A DNA stretch of 64,000 bases. Source: Takakia lepidozioides (taxonomy: Eukaryota; Streptophyta; Takakiopsida; Takakiales; Takakiaceae). Where the stretch lies: assembly GCA_030704615.1 (NCBI GenBank), contig CM060731.1, positions 92,608,756 to 92,672,755 of the forward strand, written 5' to 3'. This document shows positions 56,601-64,000 of this stretch, one piece after another; position 1 is the stretch's first letter, and the number at the start of each line of letters is the position of its first letter. Made by a program: the position numbers and the translations under genes. The notes beneath the pieces were generated by a model. The model was not told the origin of the DNA. It worked only from the letters and a program-made list of their open reading frames with translations, and ran no database searches.

Positions 56601-57900
56601 ACCTCTTGTCCTGTTATTCAAGGTCAAAAGCTGAAGCTCTTCCAGACAGTTAATTAACCGTCTGCCATTAGAATTCAGCTCGTCCTCACCAAAAGGCCCA
56701 ATGATATCGTCCTGATGGAGCCCTTTGCCCACCCGGGCATTGATGTCACCCAGTAGCACTACCTGACCTTTGGCAAGGAACGAAGCACAGTCCAGCTTTA
56801 CATCTTCGAAGGCTTTGTCTGCGTCAGCACTAAGGGTCCCCTCTGTGGGCATGTAAACACAACCCACAAAGAGGTCCTTCATACTCATGCCGCCCTTCAG
56901 ATTCAGTTTTAGCCAGATACTATGCTCGTACCTCAAACCCTTGTTGATAATTTCACAATTATCAAACAAGAAATCACGGACAAAGAATCCAACCCCTTTT
57001 TGACCGCGTTTGGCAGAGGCTGCCTTGAGAGTACACATCCTACCTGCCCATTTATAACCATTGACATCTCCAACCATTTATCCGACGTTTCCCATGTTTC
57101 TTGCCCAGCACAGATATGAATATCATTAGTCCGAAGGACTTGTCCCACTTCGAGTTGTTTCCTTTGGTTAGTAAGCCCTGAGAAGTTGAAAGTGGCGAGC
57201 CGCAAGCCAGCCCTTTGCATGTGAATTGTTTGTCGTCTAGGTAGCTTGTGATTGCTCCTGGACGGCCAACCGTTCTGCAAAGGGGGGACAGTTACCCCAT
57301 GTGTAGATTTTGCTCGTCTTGTGTAAACTTTGAGAATTGGTAAACCATTCAGGGTACCAAATCCTTCAGTTACACGACACACAGGCTCCGCACACTTAGG
57401 GGTATATTGTCCATCAGACTGCTTGGGGACAATTACCCCGTGTATAGAATTTGCTCGTCTTGTGTAGACTTTGAGGATTGGTAAACCATTCAGAGTACCA
57501 AATCCTTCAGATTCAGGACGTTCAGGTTCTGTACACTTAGGGGCATCTTGTCCTTCTGGCTGTTTGGATTCAACCTCATTCAGAGCATCAAACCGATTAG
57601 AAACTCTCAAGTTGAAGTCATTGCCCTTGGTTGTCTTCCTAGAGCGCCCCATTGCATCACCAATGTCTAAGACCGCTCTCCAGCCAGTCAAGGGGCGAAC
57701 TTCTTTGAGATTGAATTGATGTGGGACTCTATTAGAAGCACTTTTGGTCATTGCAACCTTCAACGTACCCCTGTTATCAAGTCTCGAGATGGTACCATTA
57801 GCCATGAAATCCAAGCCTAAGCTAGAGCATGTAGTTTTAAAGGACACATCGTCCATCCTGGGATTCACCCCAAAACTACACATGAAGCCCTAGATTTGGC
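53641..57900 (-). mobile_element. LINE (non-LTR) retrotransposon with APE endonuclease and reverse transcriptase, frameshifted
   Basis: One coding unit on the minus strand in four frames. N-terminal part (57883..57210) has a 141-bp direct repeat encoding GFGTLNGLPILKVYTRRA twice. The endonuclease follows: GLRLATFNFSGL, QETWETSDKW, VVLLGDINARVG, TSDHFLVWTEI (57207..56440). Reverse transcriptase: GPDGIVNELIKHG, NYRGITLLNAVGK, HEGQAGFRRNRGCVDH, FLDVKKAYDTVW, QGCTLSPLLFNVFI, catalytic FADDF (about 54960). The C-terminus has RRDEFKVRWWGQLQHM and a CPLCG/HCPG zinc knuckle (about 53990). Frame breaks lie near 57065, 55180 and 54500. The tail is CT-rich. The 5' UTR may reach 58300. It lies within, or beside, the ubiquitin genes, same strand. 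Confidence 0.9.
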
Positions 57901-58454
57901 ATAAGTAACCAATTCCCAGGGATCACCCTGAGGAGTGTTGATGTTGATAGGAGCTAAATTTTTGATTGTTTTCGCAGGCCATAAGTTTAAGCACAGGAAC
58001 CAACCCGAGCCCAAGTGCCGAGTATGCTAAACAGAGCATACGACTGCCCAATTTGGGCGGAGGGGCTGCCCCCAAGCGGTAGGAGTCCGCTTGTTACCAT
58101 TCAGAGATCACACTCCAGGGAGTTGCAGGGAATGGCCCGTGTAGGCATATTCTAAAGAGGGAAAGGCCCCAAGCTTTCCAACTAAATCCAATGCACTACC
58201 TTACCTGGAGCAAAGCGCTTCAGGTCGAAACAAACAAGGACACGAGGTCACAAGGCCGGCATTTAGTCACAGAGACATTAATGTACTCCCGTATCAAGTC
58301 CACCCAATGGCAATAGGCTTCCTAGAGGACAGGGAGAGAGAGAAGAGAGAGAGAGAGATGCATGGACCATGGGACAAAATAGAACAAGAAAACCACTCAG
58401 AAGACCCCAAGGTCACCCCAAAGCAAGTAAAAGAGGAGGAACCTGACAATTTAC
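57901..58454. other. LINE 5' region and flanking intron
   Basis: No coding sequence recognised. GAGAGAGAGAAGAGAGAG at about 58327 resembles the CT-rich LINE tails and may be another remnant or the insertion target. The RBR exon ends at 58455. Confidence 0.4.
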
Positions 58455-61347
58455 CTCATGGCCCTGAGTGTAGATCTTGCAAGCATCCTCAAGCTCCACC
58501 AGAGATTTGTAGATCTCGTGCTTTTGTTGCCCCTCACAATGAGTGTGCACTCTGCTTCGATCACTCTTACTCCTGACCACAGGTATCTGAACTCCGCAAG
58601 CAGAACACCATGCAGCATCACATGTTGTGCATACCCAAAAGGCCTTGTTCCCTTCCTTTTCTTCCACACCCACTGAGCTCAATAGGAGACGAATACAGAT
58701 CTGCTTCAGGCATTTTCTCTCAAGGCCGCGGACCTCCAGAGCATGGCGCACTGTCATGAAATATAATGAAGACCAGAAAATGAGTAGTCCATGCATCTAT
58801 GCTGGATTCAAGACGGTCATATAATTTCATTGTTGTCTTGTAAACATGGGACTGCTATGACTTGGGCCCTTGAAAAGTCGTGGGAAGAACCAATCCACAA
58901 ATGCGCTACAGACCACACGGCAACCTGCCAATGCACACAAAACCTACCCAACAGCAAGCAAGCAAAGGCTCGGGACAGCCAATCTATTACAACTGTTCAA
59001 AAAGAAAGGGAGTAGCCACAAACAAGAATCAAATCAGAGGTTACCAAAACAAGTGTTACTTATATCAAAACACTTCCATGACTATTGTTATGAGCTTAGA
59101 TGTGGCACATCTTGTTGTGGCCCTGCATACCTTCCATGAGGCCAAGATCAGACACTTTGGTGGCAAGGACTGCAGAAGGATTTTTGTGGTCACACCCTGA
59201 GTTGATACATAGCATGCGTGCGTCTCTGTTCAAAGATGGCCGATAGAGGCCATCATAGACAGTCACCAGCCATCTCTCGTAGGCCCGCACTGTCTTGTAC
59301 CCAAGAAGCTCCATCAACTCACTTCTACTGAGTTCCTCCTTGCAGCTGTCCCACAGAGTATGGCTCCACAAAGTTACTACAAAGGTAATCTACAATTTAT
59401 TCTAAGTACTCTGCTTTGCATGCCTGCTTTGATTCCCAAAATTTGAAAAAAAGAGTTAAACAAGCTGAGCTAATGGGGGTATCTCATCTGTGTTGAAGAC
59501 CCTCCAGGAGCACCAGTTAGACTACAGCTTACAAAAGTTAGCACAAGTTTTCATGCTAATGCCATGACAAATCAGTTGGCAAGGACAGTCACTTCTCTGC
59601 TGGATTAAAAGACAGAGGTGCCAACTGAGACAAGCAAGGCACCATGGACCGAAGTTTGCCAGGTTGCGAGAGCCCTCTCTTCAGGAATCCATCCATGCCA
59701 AAATGACAAAGCTTCCTAGATAAGAATAATGCAGCAATGGTGACAGAAATAATTAGCTAGAAACACTTAACTTGAGGTTGCTGAGCATTATAAGACATTG
59801 AGCATGGTAGTGAACCTTCCTGACTGGTCTTTTTTGGAGTTGATGGTTCCAACAGCCACTACAGTCTATAGATACAAGTTGCAGTCAATATACATTACAA
59901 ATAAAGTTAAGGTGCTACCTGGAATTTGGACAGTGGATGCGAACCAGAAGGCTTGTAAATGAAGGCTTCGCTACACTCATTTGTTCTTTCATAATTTTGG
60001 CCACATATTCTTTGATGCACCGGTGGCAAAACTGATGTCTACAGCCTGTCATAAAGGTGTCCTTGGGTCTTACATCCCGGCAGAGCCCACACTCCTCCAC
60101 GTTGTCCGAGCCTGCAACTGTCCAACCATCACTGCCACTTTCCAGGAAAATACTGGCCTCTAACCAAGTCAAGACACATAATGAGTTTGCTGTATCTTGC
60201 TAATGCAGAGGAGAGGATAGTCCAAGCCGTGCCACTTTAAAGTTGAAGTTTCCAATCATAGTTGTCTTATGCCGATGCTGATGTTAGCATATTTGAGGTG
60301 GTTGCCAGGATCAAATCCCACGACTATGACATTAGGTTTGCATGAAAATTGCAAATGAGCCATCAAGTTGAAGATGACAAGGGTGAATGCAGGACTTATT
60401 TGAGATGTTAAATCAATGAGGGCGCTGGCGCCGGCATTGCAGAGGAAACAGGGTTTTTCTAGTCCCCTGACATGTGACATGATTGACCATGATGTCACAC
60501 TAATGCAGCCTGCAGGGGGAGGTTTGCAATAACTACAACAGGCGCCAAAAATAAATTTGTATGACACGGAAAAGAACTTTATCTCACAAAAATAAATGCG
60601 CAAAAGAGAACAGTTGCATGGCTTCCCATATATATATCAGAACATGTTGTTGGTCATTCCACTGGGTTTATCACCCCCTTCCTATGAAAGGAGATACTCG
60701 ACAGAGAATGCAGAAATAAAATATCTGGCCGCCAAACAGGGGTGTCCTGTACTTTTTCAGTTACTTTGCACTAACACTGAAAGTGCTTCCAATACGTACG
60801 TCAATGTAATTCGCTCCCTCTACCTACAACCGTTAGCCTGGCATTGTCAGCCTCCTCTTGTCATCTTGAGACCTTGTTGTCCTAAAAAATTGATCATGAA
60901 TTTCCTTTGATTCGATGGAAATGCTCCCTTGACCCGCAGTGTACTTGAGGGAGAGAAATAGATTCTATGAGACTCGGACCCATGCCCCCATGCCAATTGG
61001 CAATTGATGAAAGATAAGAGCCGCAGTACTCTTCTTCAATTCTTCATATATTGCAGCATCCACCTAATCTACCATGCATCGTTCGCAATCCTTCTCCGCC
61101 CCGAGAGCCAATTCTACATCAATTGTCACACATTTCCAACCGAAATACCCTAAAGACACTCACCTCTAATCTCTCGCCTTCTCTCCACATCACCAGCACA
61201 ATCCTCCTCGAGGCGCTGGCGCTTGTTTCCGCGCGTACAAGGCCTTGACTTCTCCATCGTCACACTCTCTTTGCTCTCCAATTTGGCAGCCACGCTGTCC
61301 AATGTCCCCACAGAACTCCTTGATCTCGACCTCGTGAAGGGTGCCAT
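58455..61347 (-). CDS. RBR-type (RING-in-between-RING) E3 ubiquitin ligase, at least four exons
   Basis: Exons 61347..61164, 60159..59919, 59345..59131 and 58750..58455; every junction is GT-AG and in phase. Exon 1 starts MAPFTRSRSRSS and has a basic KRQR. Exon 2 is RING1: CGLC ... GCRHQFCHRC, and the exon 2/3 splice completes CPNS|SCKEEL, the last cysteine pair of RBR RING1. Exon 3 goes on SRSELMELLGYKTVRAYERW, and CINSGCDH may belong to the next zinc site. Exon 4 has FWVCTTCDAAWCSACG ... HTHC, the IBR-like pattern. RBR ligases take ubiquitin from an E2 onto a RING2 cysteine; a clear RING2 is not seen and may be in missing exons downstream, where a LINE and then the E2 gene lie. The last exon ends in phase 0 with a good donor (GAG|GTAAAT), so the gene continues. 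Confidence 0.8.
60160..61163 (-). other. Intron 1 of the RBR gene
   Basis: 1004 bp, GTGAGT...TTAG. Contains a 115-codon open stretch at 60256..60603 which has an acceptor but no plausible donor, and which is not needed for phase. Confidence 0.55.
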
Positions 61348-62045
61348 GGCGTCGCAAGATGTGAGAGACGAGCGAGTTGCGGGATGCTGCGATGGCGTAG
61401 ACGACCGGGACAAGAAGCAGACCAAGGAGCGGAGCCACCCCATAGACAACCCGAGGCACCAGCCCTCTACAGTGCGTTAGAGGCGATCCCGCCAGCTGAT
61501 CTGCAGCACGGCTATGCCATTTGCTGTTTACAAGTGTATCCTCTCCCTCCCGTGCGTCTCCTTCCCCGCCAAGCTCCTCCTCCTCCGCCCCTCGCTCTCT
61601 CTCGCCACAGCGCACCCGCGTGAGGTCGCTAAGCGTGCTTAGTGTGCCCCGTAACTGCTAATCCATCTCGTTTATCGCCCGCCCTAACTCACTTTGCACA
61701 AATAAGTGCCCCTCGCTGATGCGGCTTATTACTCTCGCCTAATCTTCCTCCCACTCTCCCTTCCCTTTCCTGACGTCGGGATAATAACTCACTCTTCTCT
61801 TAATTTAGAAGCCCACATCGCTATCGCTAAACATATCGCTCTATATCTATATCTATCTATATTTAATTCAAACATCCCACTTAGGTAGGGCAGGCTCTGA
61901 CCAATACACCATAACAACATGGGACTGTATGTTTTAAAACATCGGAAATAAAACAGGGGTTGGACACCGCCCCATAGATCTAAGGGCCACTTTCCATGTG
62001 AACCCTTTCCCATTTGCAGACATCATACAAGATGGGGTTCACCAA
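61348..62045. other. Presumed 5' region of the RBR gene
   Basis: GC-rich near 61350..61620, then A/T-rich with TATCTATATCTATC microsatellite at about 61845..61865. No gene on the plus strand is supported. Upstream in-frame ATG codons at about 61447 leave the true start uncertain. Confidence 0.35.
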
Positions 62046-62047
62046 GG

Positions 62048-62297
62048 GTTCTATCGTTCTATCCATTGACTCTTTGGGTGGTCCTGCCATGTGCAACCCA
62101 ATATCTAAACCCGTCTTGCTATGTGCATCGGCTAACCTCGTCGAAGACCAACATGAGAATGTGTCATGGAGTTTGAATAAGGAATCGGTGACCTCTTTAG
62201 TAAGTGAAATCGATGTTCTATCCGTTGACTCTTTAGATGGTCCTTCCATGTGCAACCCAATATCTAATCCCGTTTTGCTATGTGCATGGGCAAATCC
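62048..62297 (+). repeat. Direct repeat of about 85 bp
   Basis: The stretch ATCCATTGACTCTTTGGGTGG ends after CTATGTGCATCGG and recurs from about 62219 to 62290, offset about 164 bp, with about ten mismatches. An open frame (62014..62385) crosses both copies and makes a repeated peptide (MCNPIS-PVLLCA), but I see no domain. Confidence 0.6.
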
Positions 62298-62856
62298 ACT
62301 CCCCGCCCAAAATACAGTCTCGGGGGTGAGGGCTAGCAAAGGTTGCGATCCCCATCGGGCATGTAAGCGGGCTAGAATAATATGAATGGGTGAGTTGGAA
62401 AGTGTTAATGAGCAGAAAGAGAATCACTACAACATATCTTGGCTTTAAGGTCTGCCACATTTGCCCAGTCGTTGCATATATGTCTGCAAAATGCAAGGGG
62501 GTAGTCCTGGATGCCAATGGTGACCACCATAAGTCGTATATGCCACCTTGTACCTCCGCCATGTCAGGATATCCGGTCAAACATATTTGACCAGATAAGG
62601 GGAGATGGTAGATACGACTACGAGTCATGGCCAAAACTACAACAGGATGACGTGGGCATGAGAATGTATGACTGCCAGTATTCACGACTGCATGTGGCGA
62701 TTGTTGGTTGCCCAAGGATTGTCTGAAAGAGAACTCGACCCGGCCAAGCAACGCCTCACATTTTGCGTTGCACTGGACCCGGGTTATTGTTGCACGGGTG
62801 TGCATGCACATGGAAATGCCTATGTAGACTTGTGCTTCTTCTATGTGAGGGAAGAC

Positions 62857-62928
62857 TCCGGCCAAAATCGGCGTAACTAAGAGCCACTTCACCTCACGGC
62901 TTCTGCCCCCTCTCGGGGGTGGGCCCTA
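62857..62928 (+). ncRNA. 72-nt structured repeat, copy 2
   Basis: Second copy of the element at 43902..43973, with the three stems kept: CCGG/tCGG, AGCC/GGCT and CCCCC/GGGGG; on the minus strand the last loop is GAGA, again a GNRA loop. It lies just left of a CAGTGTTTTTTT word that could be a hAT terminus. Confidence 0.35.
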
Positions 62929-62935
62929 TACCTCC

Positions 62936-63654
62936 TAGGCAGTGTTTTTTTTTTTTGGTTTTTGAGAAGTAGCCAGCATGGCTCCTTAGGATTGGCGGAT
63001 GGTGCCAATGTGGCGACGTCAGCGCTATGGGAGTGTAAACAGGGTGGCTCCCTCGAGAAGAAGCATGTCGCAGGGAGGCGGCGCTTACAAATGTGTAGTT
63101 GTTACAGCAGGCGATTAGTTTAACAATGTGGAGAAGGTTCTGGCTTCCTTTAATTTCTGGATGTGGTTGCTTTGGTGACAGGATATTTTTTGGGCAGTGA
63201 AATGGCGAATACCAGTAATGATATATAGGATTTTGGGCAAAATTGCAAGCTTGCAAAGGGTCTGGACTTTGTCCTGAAGTTCATGGTTGAATCTTGATTC
63301 TTCGCCAAGCCCTTTGTTTAAAAGCACACCACATCCAAGACCACACAAGGGACCCACACTCATGGGGGAATTGAACCTCTGAAATTGCCCATTGTAGCAT
63401 GAGTGACCTGCACACACATACACAAAACACACCACACAACAGCAAGAGAATCCAGCTAAGTGGTAAGGCTCCAAAACACAATAAAATACACAGAACTTGC
63501 CAAGATCATGGAAACAAAGAGGTTCTCAGAATTGGAGTTTATTCCAAGGGGGATCATGCAGCCTCAGTGAGAGGCTTGTCACTGAAACATGTACCACGAA
63601 AGTGGAAAATATCTACAAGTTGTCTGCCCTACACCATAACATGAACCACAAAGA
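62936..63654. other. 3' flank of the hAT fragment
   Basis: No gene supported. CAGTGTTTTTTTTTTTTGG at 62940 might be the terminal repeat of the hAT element whose coding end lies at 63655, but the partner end is outside the window. Confidence 0.3.
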
Positions 63655-64000
63655 CTACGCATCAAAATTATAACGCACAAGAGCGGCCTTCCACTGGTCA
63701 ATGCATTCAGCATATGGAAAGGTTTCCAGCGTGTAGAACCGTTGTGCAAACATTCTCACAACCAATGGCAAGTGGGTTGTGAGTTTGTTTTGCAGCTTGG
63801 ATTTCATGAAAGCAAGGGTACTAAAGCATCGCTCGTCTTCAACGCTTCCCAACACCTGCACCATTGCAATCTCTGCCAATTTAATATACTCTGGAAAACT
63901 ATTCACCAAGACCCTCGAGGCAGTTCCGGTTCGCCACATACGTGTCAAAGGGTTGGTAGCAATGCGGTGGGCCATGCAATGCACCCCTAAGCAGTGGGGT
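63655..64000 (-). CDS. hAT transposase, C-terminal dimerisation region, partial
   Basis: A minus-strand frame open from the window edge to the stop at 63655. It contains GSVEDERCFSTLAFMKSKLQ and LTTHLPLVVRMFAQ, the typical hATC dimerisation motif (ERxFSxLxxxKxxxRNxL-x-HL). It continues with a short tail, ending in ALVRYNFDA. No lesion in the visible part, but the catalytic DDE region is outside the window. Confidence 0.85.
   Translation of the reverse strand, partial: PHCLGVHCMAHRIATNPLTRMWRTGTASRVLVNSFPEYIKLAEIAMVQVLGSVEDERCFSTLAFMKSKLQNKLTTHLPLVVRMFAQRFYTLETFPYAECIDQWKAALVRYNFDA

Noticed and set aside
60256-60603. Minus-strand open stretch as an exon of the RBR gene
   Set aside because: It has an acceptor but no usable donor, and direct splicing of the exons on both sides is already in phase.

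Overview
The window reads as nuclear DNA of a streptophyte (land plant or charophyte alga): plant-type CACTA transposase with DUF4218/DUF4216-like parts, a chromovirus primed by initiator Met-tRNA, and short GT-AG introns. Several unnamed families (gene B, the coiled-coil ORF X, domain Y) remind me from memory of predicted proteins of Chara braunii; that is a guess, not a database result. Most of the 64 kb is transposable elements, often nested, around a few genes that are mostly broken. I saw no tRNA, rRNA or CRISPR array.

Left third (1-17 kb). Partial gene A (1-945, minus) runs off the edge. A 3'-end-like retroelement piece with a polypurine tract follows (1006-2325). Gene B (minus, 2328-13867, 8 exons, about 938 aa) is split in exon 2 by a complete, very young Ty3/gypsy chromovirus (5259-12279): LTRs of 749 and 750 nt differing by one G, target duplication CATTC, gag-pol with a C-terminal chromodomain. 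Gene B also has four in-frame stops and one frameshift. Two palindrome-rich repeat fields (2.69-3.63 kb and 14.1-15.1 kb) are centred on GGCGCC. Gene C (plus, 15343-16725) is cut off by a CACTA terminus.

Middle (16.7-44 kb). The CACTA-like segment starts CACTACTACG at 16726 and holds, on the minus strand, a decayed TNP2 gene and a second gene with a Cys/His finger, a proline-rich linker and a divergent SET domain. If that gene belongs to the element, this is a DNA transposon carrying a putative histone-methyltransferase-like protein. Its right end was not found. Next come GC-rich hairpin repeats (27.6-28.65 kb), a gag-protease fragment, and a 5 kb tandem duplication of integrase tail plus ORF X, a CCHC and coiled-coil protein in the position where env would lie. 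A third ORF X copy precedes its own polypurine tract and LTR (37454-38068). Gene D (40261-41898, minus) shares a domain with gene C and is followed by a third GGCGCC palindrome field (40.8-43.3 kb) and a relic chromovirus LTR.

Right third (44-64 kb). A 937-bp pogo/Tigger-like deletion derivative with perfect inverted repeats and a TA duplication lies at 47094-48030. Then, on the minus strand, come an E2 ubiquitin-conjugating gene of the UBE2O/BIRC6 type (49309-51762) and, 6.7 kb upstream, an RBR-type (RING-IBR) E3 gene (58455-61347) whose four exons join in phase. A LINE and a staircase of its truncated 3' ends fill the space between. The two could be one interrupted E3-E2 gene or two neighbours. 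The window ends in the C-terminal part of a hAT transposase.
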